Shown in pieces: positions 16,131 to 24,515 of a stretch of DNA of 44,133 nucleotides. The DNA is from CAZYPU01 sp964649665 (GTDB lineage Bacteria; Omnitrophota; Gorgyraeia; JABMRN01; RBG-13-46-9), in NCBI GenBank assembly GCA_964649665.1, contig CAZYPU010000005.1, positions 1 through 44,133 on the forward strand, in the 5' to 3' direction. How positions within the stretch are numbered: the stretch's first letter is position 1; every line of letters starts with the position of its first letter. The position numbers and the translations under genes are program-made. Under the pieces are notes generated by a model. It saw only the letters and a program-made list of their open reading frames with translations, was not told the DNA's origin and made no database searches.

Positions 16131-17423
16131 ATGGTAAATTTAGATACGATATCGTCTTTATGCAAGAGGCGCGGATTCATATTTCAGTCCAGTGAGATAT
16201 ACGGCGGCCTGGGAAGCGTCTGGGATTACGGTCCGCTCGGCGTGGAGCTGAAAAATAATATAAAAAATTTATGGTGGAGGAGTATGGTATACGAAAGGGG
16301 CGATACCGAAGGCCTGGACTCCGGTATCCTCATGCACCCCGATGTCTGGAAAGCATCCGGCCACGTGGGAAACTTTAAGGACCTCCTGGTGGATTGCAGA
16401 TCCTGCAAGAAGAGGTTCCGTCACGACCAGATAAAAACGGATACGTGCCCCGAGTGCAAGGGCGAACTTACCGGGCCCAGGTCGTTTAACCTCATGTTTA
16501 AAACATTCGTGGGTGCCGTGGAATCGCAGGCAAGCGAGATATTTTTAAGGCCCGAGACGGCGCAGGGTATTTTTGTCAATTTCAAAAATATTCTCACAAC
16601 CTCGCGAAAAAAACTTCCCTTCGGAGTGGCGCAGATAGGAAAGGCATTCAGGAACGAGATTACCACGGGAAATTTCATTTTCCGTTCGCGGGAATTCGAA
16701 CAGATGGAACTGGAATATTTTACGCGTCCGGAAGAAAGCGACAAGTGGTTTAAGTACTGGGTTGAAGAGCGGTTTAACTGGTATAAAAAATACGGCATCA
16801 AGGAAAATAATTTGAGGCTGCGCGAGCACACAAAAGAAGAGCTTGCGCATTACGCGAAAGCCTGCTATGATATCGATTTCCTTTTTCCGATGGGATGGTC
16901 GGAACTCGAGGGTATCGCGCACAGGACGGATTTCGACCTAAAGCAGCACTCTGAGATAAGCAAGAAGGCCCTTATCTACTACGATGACGAGAAAAAAGAG
17001 GAAATCACCCCGCACGTTATAGAGCCTTCCGGCGGCGTGGACAGGACATTTCTGGCGTTTCTTCTGGACGCCTACAGGGAGGAAAAAGTTCGCGGGGAAA
17101 AGAGGGTTGTTCTCGGTCTTCACAAGTGTCTTGCGCCGGTAAAGGCGGCGGTTCTCCCGCTTCTCAGAAACAGGCCCGAGATAGTGAAGCTCGCGAGGTC
17201 CATTTACGAAGATATAAGAGGGGACTATAAGGCCTTATATGATGATACCGCCTCCATAGGACGACTTTACAGGAGACAGGATGAGGCGGGAACGCTGCAT
17301 TGTATTACGGTGGACGTCGATTCCCTGGAAGATAAGAAGGTAACGATTAGGGACAGGGATACGATGAAGCAGGAGAGGATCGGTGTTTGTAACGTGAAGA
17401 AGTACATGAAGGATAGATTGTAA
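16131..17423 (+). CDS. glyS: Glycyl-tRNA synthetase, single-chain type
   Basis: This 430-residue enzyme is the dimeric (alpha2) GlyRS found in many bacteria, archaea and eukaryotes, not the E. coli GlyQ/GlyS tetramer. The class II motifs are clear: YGPLGVELKNN near the N-terminus, RPETAQGIFVNF (about 140), GKAFRNEITT then FRSREFEQMELEYF (motif 2, about 180-200), EGIAHRTDFDLKQHS (about 260), and the motif 3 stretch EPSGGVDRTFLAFL (about 300). A small zinc-binding insert is seen as CRSCKKRF and CPECKG (about 88-113). The anticodon-binding domain ends the protein. It follows recO by one base. Confidence 0.96.
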   Translation: MVNLDTISSLCKRRGFIFQSSEIYGGLGSVWDYGPLGVELKNNIKNLWWRSMVYERGDTEGLDSGILMHPDVWKASGHVGNFKDLLVDCRSCKKRFRHDQIKTDTCPECKGELTGPRSFNLMFKTFVGAVESQASEIFLRPETAQGIFVNFKNILTTSRKKLPFGVAQIGKAFRNEITTGNFIFRSREFEQMELEYFTRPEESDKWFKYWVEERFNWYKKYGIKENNLRLREHTKEELAHYAKACYDIDFLFPMGWSELEGIAHRTDFDLKQHSEISKKALIYYDDEKKEEITPHVIEPSGGVDRTFLAFLLDAYREEKVRGEKRVVLGLHKCLAPVKAAVLPLLRNRPEIVKLARSIYEDIRGDYKALYDDTASIGRLYRRQDEAGTLHCITVDVDSLEDKKVTIRDRDTMKQERIGVCNVKKYMKDRL

Positions 17424-17463
17424 AGGGTAATCTGTGAGCTATTAAGAAGGAGGAGAAAAGGCA

Positions 17464-20211
17464 GTGAAAACAAAAAGAAACGCATCAGGGCCCGTAAAAA
17501 AGAAATACGTATATTTTTTCGGCGGCAAAAAAGCAGAAGGTAAGGCCGCGATGAAAAATCTACTGGGCGGAAAAGGCGCCAACCTCGCCGAGATGACCAA
17601 CATGAATATACCCGTACCGGCGGGATTTACGATTTCCACGGACGTCTGCACTTATTTTTATGAAAACAATGAAAAATATCCTCCCCATCTCGAAGGGGAT
17701 GTTTTGTCGTCACTGAGAAAAATAGAAAAGGCTATGGGCGCAACTTTCGGCGATAGCAATAACCCTCTTCTTGTGTCGGTGCGTTCCGGCGCGCGCGTTT
17801 CAATGCCCGGCATGATGGATACGGTTTTAAATCTGGGTTTGAATGATACCACCGTGAAAGGACTTGCCATGCAGACAAAAAACGAACGTTTCGCTTACGA
17901 CGCCTACAGGCGATTCGTGCAGATGTTCGGGGACGTTGTCCTGGGACTTAAGCCGAAGGGCAAAGACGAGCACGACCCGTTTGAAATTATAATGGACAGG
18001 ATTAAAGAAGAAAAAGGGGTTAAACTGGATATTGATCTCGCTACGGAGGACCTGAAAAAATTGGTGAAATTATACAAAGAGGAGATCAAAAAGAAAACCG
18101 GAAAAGTTTTCCCCGAAGACCCGTATAAGCAGCTCTGGCGCTCGATAGGCGCGGTTTTCCAGTCGTGGAATAATGACAGGGCAATCGCTTACCGGAAAAT
18201 CAATAAGATACCGGACGGCTGGGGGACGGCCGTTAACGTGCAGTCAATGGTTTTCGGAAACATGGGGGAAGATTCCGGCACGGGGGTCGCGTTTACCCGC
18301 GACCCGGCAACGGGCGAGAAAAAGTTCTACGGAGAATATCTTCTGGACGCGCAGGGAGAAGACGTCGTTGCGGGCACGCGCACGCCGCAGCCTATCGAAA
18401 AGCTCGAAAAACAGCTCAAAAAACCCTACGGGGAGCTTTTAAACATTTACAAAGCCCTGGAAAAGCATTACAGGGAAATGCAGGATATGGAGTTTACCAT
18501 CCAAAAAGGCAAGCTCTGGATGCTGCAGACAAGGGCCGGAAAAAGAACGGGCCTTGCGGCCATAAAGATAGCGGTGGATATGGTGAGCGAGGGGATGATT
18601 TCCGAGGACGAAGCGCTTCGAAGGATAGATCCCGAGCAGCTTAACCAGCTTCTAAGGCCCGTCTTTGACCTCGCGGAAAAGAAAAATGCCGTAAGGGACG
18701 GGAAGCTCCTGGCGCGCGGCCTTAACGCCGGTCCGGGCGCTGCTTGCGGCAAAGTGGTATTCAACGCCGTTGACGCCGAAGAGTGGGCGAAAAGGGGAGA
18801 AGATGTAATTCTTGTGCGTATAGAAACGAGCCCGGAGGATATTACTGGCATGAACGCGGCGGTCGGTATCCTTACCGCGCGCGGCGGGATGACCTCGCAC
18901 GCGGCGCTTGTTGCCAGGCAAATGGGAAAAGTTTGCGTGGCCGGATGCGGCGCGCTGGAGATAGATTATGCCGGAAGAAAAATGCAGGTTAAGGCCGCTG
19001 TTATTAAGGAGGGGGATTGCATATCCATCGACGGGACGACAGGAGAAGTGATCTCCGGCAAAATTAAGACGAAACCCTCGGAAATCCTACAGGTCCTTGT
19101 TGAGAAAAGCCTGGAGGCCAAAAAGTCCCGGACCTATAATCTTTTCGAGAAACTGATGGGGTGGGCCGACAAGAAACGAAGGATGAAAATAAGAACAAAC
19201 GCCGACCAGGCTGACCAGGCCCGGATTGCGCTCGCCTTCGGGGCCGAGGGTATAGGGCTTTGTCGGACAGAACACATGTTTTTCGGAGAAGGCAAAATCG
19301 AGCCCATGCGCGAGATGATTCTTGCGGACGACGCCGGCGGCAGAAAAAAAGCGCTGGCGAAACTTCTGCCGATCCAGAAAAAAGATTTCGTCGAAATATT
19401 TAAGGTAATGAAGGGCCTGCCCGTTACCGTAAGAACGCTGGATCCGCCTCTTCATGAATTCTTGCCGCACGAGGAAACTGGGATAAAAAAGATGGTCGAA
19501 ATCATGGGTGTGAGCGAGGCGAAAATCAAAACGAAAATAAATTATCTTAAGGAAATGAACCCCATGCTGGGGCTTCGGGGATGCAGGCTCGGGATCCTAT
19601 ATCCCGAGATAACCCGAATGCAGACAAAGGCGATTTTTGAAGCGGCCTGTGAGGTTCAGAAATCAGGCATCAGGGTTTTACCGGAAATAATGATTCCCCT
19701 TGTAGGGAACGTAAACGAGCTTAAACAGCAGGCGGCGGTGGTGCGTAAGGCTGCGGAAGAAGTCATAAAAGAGCGCGGCGAAAAGATAAAATACACGGTA
19801 GGCACGATGATAGAGCTTCCGCGGGCGGCCCTAACGGCGGACGAGATAGCGACTGTGGCGGAATTTTTCTCTTTCGGTACGAACGATCTCACGCAGACGA
19901 CATACGGGCTTTCGCGCGACGACGCGGGGAAGTTCCTTTTTTATTACTATGAGAACGGGGTAATGAAAGAAGATCCGTTCCAGACCATAGACCAGGACGG
20001 GGTCGGCCGGCTCATGGAGATAGGCGTTAAGAAGGGCCGCCAAACGAGAAAAAATATGAAGATAGGAATATGCGGGGAACACGGCGGCGAGACAAAATCC
20101 GTGCAGTTTTGCAACAGCATCGGCCTTGACTACGTAAGCTGTTCACCCTTCAGGGTTCCTATAGCGCGCCTTGCGGCCGCACTGGCGGTCGTGAAAGGAA
20201 AAAAGAAGTAA
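17464..20211 (+). CDS. ppdK: Pyruvate, phosphate dikinase
   Basis: PPDK interconverts ATP + Pi + pyruvate and AMP + PPi + PEP. The 915-residue length fits the family. The start is GTG after a strong ribosome site (aaggaggag, about 17447). The N-terminal ATP-grasp part has GGKGANLAEMT and SVRSGARVSMPGMMDT. The swivelling domain carries the phosphorylated histidine, H479, in GGMTSHAALVARQ. The C-terminal PEP/pyruvate barrel has GTNDLTQ and the catalytic C870 in GICGEHGG. The PPi-dependent enzyme suggests glycolysis that saves ATP, as in many anaerobes. No PPDK regulatory protein is encoded beside it. Its stop overlaps the sigma factor start by one base. Confidence 0.97.
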   Translation: MKTKRNASGPVKKKYVYFFGGKKAEGKAAMKNLLGGKGANLAEMTNMNIPVPAGFTISTDVCTYFYENNEKYPPHLEGDVLSSLRKIEKAMGATFGDSNNPLLVSVRSGARVSMPGMMDTVLNLGLNDTTVKGLAMQTKNERFAYDAYRRFVQMFGDVVLGLKPKGKDEHDPFEIIMDRIKEEKGVKLDIDLATEDLKKLVKLYKEEIKKKTGKVFPEDPYKQLWRSIGAVFQSWNNDRAIAYRKINKIPDGWGTAVNVQSMVFGNMGEDSGTGVAFTRDPATGEKKFYGEYLLDAQGEDVVAGTRTPQPIEKLEKQLKKPYGELLNIYKALEKHYREMQDMEFTIQKGKLWMLQTRAGKRTGLAAIKIAVDMVSEGMISEDEALRRIDPEQLNQLLRPVFDLAEKKNAVRDGKLLARGLNAGPGAACGKVVFNAVDAEEWAKRGEDVILVRIETSPEDITGMNAAVGILTARGGMTSHAALVARQMGKVCVAGCGALEIDYAGRKMQVKAAVIKEGDCISIDGTTGEVISGKIKTKPSEILQVLVEKSLEAKKSRTYNLFEKLMGWADKKRRMKIRTNADQADQARIALAFGAEGIGLCRTEHMFFGEGKIEPMREMILADDAGGRKKALAKLLPIQKKDFVEIFKVMKGLPVTVRTLDPPLHEFLPHEETGIKKMVEIMGVSEAKIKTKINYLKEMNPMLGLRGCRLGILYPEITRMQTKAIFEAACEVQKSGIRVLPEIMIPLVGNVNELKQQAAVVRKAAEEVIKERGEKIKYTVGTMIELPRAALTADEIATVAEFFSFGTNDLTQTTYGLSRDDAGKFLFYYYENGVMKEDPFQTIDQDGVGRLMEIGVKKGRQTRKNMKIGICGEHGGETKSVQFCNSIGLDYVSCSPFRVPIARLAAALAVVKGKKK

Positions 20212-21044
20212 TGGACAACATACGGCTTTACCTTAAAGACATAAAAAACCTGCCGCTTCTTTTGCCGAGGGAAGAGGTTGAGATAGCCAAGAAAATAATA
20301 AAAGGCGACAAGCGCGCCAGGCAAAAAATGATACAATCGAACCTGCGCCTTGTTATCAACATCGCGAAGAAATACAGCTATCTCGGGGTTCCGATGCTCG
20401 ACCTTATAGAGGAAGGCAATCTCGGTTTGATGAAGGCCGTAGAGAAATACAATTACAAGAGGGGGTACCGGTTTTCAACCTATGCGGCCTGGTGGATAAA
20501 GCAATACATAACAAGGGCTATCGCCAACCAGGGAAAGACTGTGAGGATACCCGTTTATGTTATCGAGCTTCTGATGAGATTCAAGAAGGTCACGGGCCAG
20601 CTTTCGCACAGGTTCAAAAGAAAACCGCGCCTTAACGAAATATCCAAGAAAATGAAGATGCCCCTGAAACGCGTCAGGCAGCTTAACAGGATGGCGAGTA
20701 CGGTCTCGAGCCTGAATGCCCCTGTCGACGAAAGCGGCTCGACGGAATTTATGGATCTTATTGAAGACGAAAAAGGGGCGCAGGAGGCAGGTGAGCTGAG
20801 TAATTTTTTACTCCACGAAAGGGTAAAGGATCTTCTGCACAGGATGACCCCGCGTGAGAGAAAAATTTTAAGCCTGCGTTTCGGGCTCAAGGATGGCGTG
20901 AAGCACACGCTGAGGGAAACCGCCGTCCAGTTTGGCATAACTAGGGAAAGGGTTCGCCAGATCGAAAGCATTGCGATGAGAAAGCTGCGGGAATTGATGA
21001 AAGAGGAGGGAAAAGTGGAAGGGAGAGGCATTGAAGTAAAATGA
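20211..21044 (+). CDS. Sigma-70 family RNA polymerase sigma factor (RpoD/RpoS-like)
   Basis: This 277-residue sigma factor has region 1.2 (NIRLYLKDIKNLPLL), region 2 with LDLIEEGNLGLMKAVEKYNYKRG and the -10-binding FSTYAAWWIKQYITRAI. Region 3 (about 130-170) and region 4 with the helix-turn-helix TLRETAVQFGITRERVRQIES complete it. Region 1.1 is absent. It could be the housekeeping factor of a lineage that lacks 1.1, or a group 2 factor. The neighbourhood (dgkA, recO, glyS, sigma) resembles that of Bacillus sigA, which favours a primary role. It overlaps ppdK by one base and apt by four. Confidence 0.93.
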   Translation: MDNIRLYLKDIKNLPLLLPREEVEIAKKIIKGDKRARQKMIQSNLRLVINIAKKYSYLGVPMLDLIEEGNLGLMKAVEKYNYKRGYRFSTYAAWWIKQYITRAIANQGKTVRIPVYVIELLMRFKKVTGQLSHRFKRKPRLNEISKKMKMPLKRVRQLNRMASTVSSLNAPVDESGSTEFMDLIEDEKGAQEAGELSNFLLHERVKDLLHRMTPRERKILSLRFGLKDGVKHTLRETAVQFGITRERVRQIESIAMRKLRELMKEEGKVEGRGIEVK

Positions 21045-21568
21045 AAAAGGACTTAAAAGCTAGTATCCGGAACATATCCGATTTTCCCAAAAAAGGCATT
21101 GTCTTCAGGGATATTACTCCTTTGATCGCCGACAAAGAGGTATTCAGCTACGTAATCGATGAATTTGTAAAGCGCTACAAGGATAGGAAGATTGAGTATA
21201 TCGTGAGCGTCGAATCGCGGGGATTTATTTTCGGAGCGGCGCTCGCCTATGTGCTCGGGTGCGGCCTTGTACCTGTGAGAAAAAAAGGAAAGCTGCCGCA
21301 CAAAACACATGAAGTTACATATGAGCTGGAATACGGCCAGGACACTCTCCAGATTCACACCGACGCGATTGAGAAGGGGAAGAGGGTGCTTCTGCTGGAC
21401 GACCTTTTAGCTACCGGCGGCACAACTTGCGCCGCCATAGACTTGGTTAAAAAAGTGGGCGGCGAAATTATTGAAGCAGCTTTTGTAATTGAACTCGAAT
21501 TTTTAAAAGGCCGCGGGAAAATTAAGGGCGTGCCTGTCTTTTCGCTGGTGAAGTACGATAAGGAATAG
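21041..21568 (+). CDS. apt: Adenine phosphoribosyltransferase
   Basis: Apt converts adenine and PRPP to AMP in purine salvage. The 175-residue length is standard. The N-terminus has FPKKGIVFRDITPLIAD (about 12-28). The PRPP-binding motif is VLLLDDLLATGGTT (about 117-130). SRGFIFGAALAY (about 61) is also typical. It overlaps the sigma gene as ATGA, and a tRNA-Arg gene begins 2 bases after its stop, so the mRNA end is probably set by tRNA processing. Confidence 0.96.
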   Translation: MKKDLKASIRNISDFPKKGIVFRDITPLIADKEVFSYVIDEFVKRYKDRKIEYIVSVESRGFIFGAALAYVLGCGLVPVRKKGKLPHKTHEVTYELEYGQDTLQIHTDAIEKGKRVLLLDDLLATGGTTCAAIDLVKKVGGEIIEAAFVIELEFLKGRGKIKGVPVFSLVKYDKE

Positions 21569-21569
21569 T

Positions 21570-21646
21570 GTCCCTGTAGCTCAGCTGGATAGAGCGACGC
21601 CCTCCTAAGGCGTAGGCCGTCCGTTCGACTCGGACCAGGGACGCCA
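21570..21646 (+). tRNA. tRNA-Arg (anticodon CCT)
   Basis: A full cloverleaf can be drawn. The acceptor is gtccctg with cagggac, the D arm gctc with gagc, and the anticodon stem acgcc with ggcgt around ctcctaa (anticodon CCT at 21604-21606). The T arm is gtccg-ttcgact-cggac. The discriminator is g and CCA is encoded. It reads AGG codons. It starts directly behind apt, so it is probably co-transcribed with that operon. Confidence 0.97.
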
Positions 21647-21710
21647 CACATAAAAATATAAAAATCTCATCAGAATTTACAAAAGTGAGATTTTTACATT
21701 TTTATATGTG
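21647..21710 (+). terminator. AT-rich inverted repeat after tRNA-Arg
   Basis: The arm 21647-21669 (starting cacataaaaatat, ending aaatctca) pairs with 21686-21710 (tgagatttttac...atatgtg) with only small bulges, around a 16-base loop. It follows the tRNA CCA end immediately and the 3' arm is T-rich, so a transcription terminator or RNA-processing structure is likely. It could also be a small mobile repeat. Confidence 0.6.
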
Positions 21711-21719
21711 GTGCTGAAC

Positions 21720-21740
21720 AAAATCGCCGAAGGCGATTTT
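21720..21740 (+). terminator. Short hairpin, possible terminator
   Basis: A perfect 9-bp stem aaaatcgcc/ggcgatttt with a gaa loop ends in four T residues. It lies between the tRNA-Arg hairpin and the PHP gene. Because the T-run is short and belongs to the stem, this could equally be a palindromic repeat. Confidence 0.5.
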
Positions 21741-21781
21741 GTGAAGTACCAAACAATAACGTAGAAGGAAGGCTGCAAGAG

Positions 21782-22444
21782 ATGATAGACTTGCACACGC
21801 ATTCGCTTTTGAGTGACGGAGTATTGCTGCCGAGTGAGCTTGTAAGAAGAGCCGAAGAAAAAGGCTACGAGGCAATAGCAATAACGGACCACGTTGATTT
21901 TTCGAACATTGATTTTGTTATACCGCGAATCGCAAAAACCTGTAAAATTCTCAACAAATATTGGAAGATAAAATCAATTCCCGGCGTCGAGATCACGCAT
22001 GTCCCGCCCGAAAGCATAAAGGGCCTTGTTAAGTTCGCGCGAGGTGCCGGCGCGAAAATTGTTGTCGGCCACGGTGAAACTATTTCGGAACCGGTACTAT
22101 CCGGCACCAATAGGGCGTTTATCGAAGCCCGCGTGGACATTCTCGCCCATCCCGGCATGATTTGCGCAGAAGATATACGGCTGGCGAAAAAAAGAGGCGT
22201 CTTTCTCGAAATTACCGCAAGGAAAAGTCACTCAAAACCGAATAAGCGCCTTGTTAAGCTGGCATTAAAACACAAAGCGCCGCTGGTGTTAAACACGGAT
22301 ACACATGCGCCGTGCGATCTTATCGATGACGAGAGGCGCAACCGGTTCCTAACGGGATTAGGCCTTGACGGCAATGGTATAAGGCAGATAGTTAGGAATT
22401 CCCGCGTCCTGGCGAAAGTAAGAAAAAGCGGCCCCACGTCTTGA
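21782..22444 (+). CDS. PHP-domain phosphoesterase
   Basis: This 220-residue PHP-family hydrolase has the metal-binding motifs of the fold: DLHTHSLLSDG at residue 3, AITDHVDF at about 37, GVEITH at about 66, LAHPGMI at about 121, and a closing NTDTHAP at about 176. The family includes histidinol phosphatase and other trinuclear-metal phosphatases; the substrate here cannot be read from the sequence. No signal peptide is seen. It stands alone between a hairpin region and the porin promoter, whose -35 box covers its stop codon. Confidence 0.85.
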   Translation: MIDLHTHSLLSDGVLLPSELVRRAEEKGYEAIAITDHVDFSNIDFVIPRIAKTCKILNKYWKIKSIPGVEITHVPPESIKGLVKFARGAGAKIVVGHGETISEPVLSGTNRAFIEARVDILAHPGMICAEDIRLAKKRGVFLEITARKSHSKPNKRLVKLALKHKAPLVLNTDTHAPCDLIDDERRNRFLTGLGLDGNGIRQIVRNSRVLAKVRKSGPTS

Positions 22445-22468
22445 CAAATCTAACTTTTGTGGTATACT
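22441..22468 (+). promoter_or_regulatory. Strong sigma-70 promoter for the porin
   Basis: A perfect TTGACA at 22441-22446 and TATACT at 22463-22468 are separated by 16 bases. Transcription would start near 22475, about 175 bases before the porin ATG. This leaves a long untranslated leader. The -35 box overlaps the stop codon of the PHP gene. Confidence 0.8.
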
Positions 22469-22474
22469 TACTTC

Positions 22475-22649
22475 AAAGTTCTGTACATCATAGAGGTTTC
22501 GAATAACGGCTAAGAAAGGAGGGATGCAATAATCCAAGCCGAAATAGCAAGCTATGGTGATATAGATATATAAAAAGTGACAACACGAAGGACTCCACTT
22601 GAGAGTCCGCGTTACCAGAAATATCAAATTACGATAATCAGGAGGAAAA
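22475..22649 (+). promoter_or_regulatory. Structured 5' leader of the porin mRNA, class unknown
   Basis: The leader can form several stems. One is cggct/agccg (22507-22511 with 22537-22541) enclosing ggat/atcc. Another is ggactc/gagtcc (22590-22595 with 22603-22608) with a 7-base loop, itself flanked by gtgac/gttac (22577-22581 with 22611-22615). A strong ribosome site (caggagg) follows. I do not recognise a known riboswitch consensus. It may control mRNA stability or translation of an abundant outer-membrane protein. Confidence 0.45.
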
Positions 22650-24215
22650 ATGAAATTATTACGAACGATATGTGTCTTGGCCCTGGCACTCTCCGTTGCA
22701 TCGGGTGCTTACGCCGCGACACAGAGCGTGAAGCTTTCCGGGGATATCACTATCCGTGGTTTTGCGCGGGACAATTACGACCTCAATAAAAACCACGCAT
22801 CGCCCGCCATACCCGAACAGCCGACCGCGAACGAGAGACATGCGGATCCGCTGCACGGCACCAGTGACTGGCAGACATGGTTCATGAGCACGGCAGAAAT
22901 TCAGCTTGATGCCGACCTTACAGATAATGTATCAGGCGTTCTTAGACTTTTCAACCAAAGGGATTGGGATGTAAGGACAAAAAATGCGGCCGACAAAAGG
23001 AACGACAACATATATGACGCTAGCTACACAAGCGTAAATCCGGATCCGGACAGCGACAATCCGAATCTGCGTGAATTCGATATCGGCCTTGACCTTGCGT
23101 ACATAGAACTCAAGGAGTTCCTGTATTCGCCGCTTACACTAAAGATCGGCCGTCAGGATCTTTGGTTCGGACGAGGTTTTGTTGTCGGCGCGAACCTGCG
23201 CGATTACAACAACCTTATCAATGCCGATGAATATACCGTCATGAGGTCGTTCGATGCCGTAAGGGCAACACTTGATTACGATCCATGGACTATCGACGGT
23301 GTCGCGGCCATGATATGGGAAAACGAAATCGGTTCCAAAGATGACGAAACCCTTTTGGGTGTGAACGTAGGATATCTTTTTGACGAGTTCAACGCTGAAG
23401 CGGAGGCCTATTGGTTCAACAAAACCGACAGAGGCACAGTGCCGCCGAGAAAAATAAAAACGCACAATTATGTGAATACAATCGGTGCAAGAGGCAGCGC
23501 TGATCCTCTCGAATTCTTAACTGTTGCGGTAGAAGGCGCGTATCAGTTCGGAGAGTTCGTCGGCTTCAGGGACCAGGAACGTCCGAGAGCGCGGAGTGCC
23601 TGGGCCTTTGACGGAAGTGTTGAATGCAGTTATTTGAAAGATATAGTTCCGTGGAAGCCGGTTTTAGGCGCCGAGTACATACTTTATTCGGGTGACAGAA
23701 ACTCATACCCCAATGAGCAGACAACCGGAACATACACCGGTTGGGATTCTATGTACCGCGGCAAGTTTGACACCGCATACCGCGAATATGTCGGAAGGTA
23801 TAACTTCACGCATATGGGATGGATGATCGGAAGGACTACGGCTTACAGATACAATGTTGACAACCAAATTGATGATTCCCGCAACAATCAGCAGCAGGTT
23901 CTTGTTTACGGAAATGTTATGCCGACCGAGAGCATCACAGTGGACGGAAAACTCGGCTTTTTCTGGCAGCAGCATTATAGGGAACTTGATGCGGATGTTC
24001 TTAATAACCAGGGTACGATTCTGGGAACGTCAAAGGTGAGCCAGAGACTCCCTATGTTTTACGGTACTGAGTTTGACCTTGGAGTAACGTGGGATTATAC
24101 CGAAGACGTATCTTTCGGTTTCCTGGCAGCATGGTTCTGGCCCGGAAATTTCTACTATGATCAGTCAGACGACGCCGCTACGGACATTGTTGGAACGGTA
24201 AAACTCAGCTTCTAA
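22650..24215 (+). CDS. Outer-membrane beta-barrel porin, alginate-export-like
   Basis: This 521-residue protein has a clear signal peptide (MKLLRTICVLALALSVASGAYA, cut after about residue 22). A mature chain follows of alternating strands rich in Tyr, Trp, Asp and Asn. It ends in VGTVKLSF with a terminal Phe, the mark of outer-membrane barrels. The region about 110-200 (IELKEFLYSPLTLKIGRQDLWFGRG) resembles the alginate-export/porin superfamily, where IGRQ-like strands are common. The substrate is not known. The strong promoter, long leader, good ribosome site and strong terminator point to a separately transcribed, highly expressed gene. Confidence 0.85.
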   Translation: MKLLRTICVLALALSVASGAYAATQSVKLSGDITIRGFARDNYDLNKNHASPAIPEQPTANERHADPLHGTSDWQTWFMSTAEIQLDADLTDNVSGVLRLFNQRDWDVRTKNAADKRNDNIYDASYTSVNPDPDSDNPNLREFDIGLDLAYIELKEFLYSPLTLKIGRQDLWFGRGFVVGANLRDYNNLINADEYTVMRSFDAVRATLDYDPWTIDGVAAMIWENEIGSKDDETLLGVNVGYLFDEFNAEAEAYWFNKTDRGTVPPRKIKTHNYVNTIGARGSADPLEFLTVAVEGAYQFGEFVGFRDQERPRARSAWAFDGSVECSYLKDIVPWKPVLGAEYILYSGDRNSYPNEQTTGTYTGWDSMYRGKFDTAYREYVGRYNFTHMGWMIGRTTAYRYNVDNQIDDSRNNQQQVLVYGNVMPTESITVDGKLGFFWQQHYRELDADVLNNQGTILGTSKVSQRLPMFYGTEFDLGVTWDYTEDVSFGFLAAWFWPGNFYYDQSDDAATDIVGTVKLSF

Positions 24216-24230
24216 GGGAAGCATGTTTTT

Positions 24231-24273
24231 AACCCAGCGCTAATTTTGAGAAAAATTAGTGCTGGGTTTTTTT
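24231..24273 (+). terminator. Strong intrinsic terminator after the porin
   Basis: Arms aacccagcgctaatttt and aaaattagtgctgggtt pair along their length with one G-T pair around a gaga-type loop. They are followed by a run of T (24267-24273). It begins 15 bases after the porin stop. Confidence 0.95.
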
Positions 24274-24290
24274 AAAAAGGGGGTATATAG

Positions 24291-24473
24291 ATGAATGTTG
24301 CTACCGGATGCTTGACTTTTCTGGGTTTTATTCTTCTGCTTGGTGGGATCGCTTCTAAGTTGATGGGTGTATCAATCCTGGCCCCATACATCTCATCTTT
24401 TATCGGATATTTCATCGGTGCGAATACGTGCCTTTTAATGTCGCTTGTTATTGACAAATTTCAGAAGGCTTAA
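24291..24473 (+). CDS. Small two-helix membrane protein, unknown
   Basis: This 60-residue protein consists almost entirely of two hydrophobic helices (about 6-24 and 32-53), with a polar Lys-rich end DKFQKA. I do not recognise the family. Support for it being real comes from a ribosome site (aaaaaggggg, 8 bases before the ATG), a hydrophobic pattern that random frames rarely give, and its place just after a terminator and before the DUF3047 gene. Gly and Ser residues within the helices suggest tight packing, perhaps as an oligomer. Confidence 0.6.
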   Translation: MNVATGCLTFLGFILLLGGIASKLMGVSILAPYISSFIGYFIGANTCLLMSLVIDKFQKA

Positions 24474-24515
24474 CCCCCGCATTTTTAATGGAGACACTGA
24501 AGCGATAAGCGGCAT

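Noticed and set aside
22475..22649. Cyclic di-GMP riboswitch in the porin leader.
   Set aside because: A few bases (gggatgcaa) recall the GEMM core, but the rest of the consensus, including the receptor strands, is missing.
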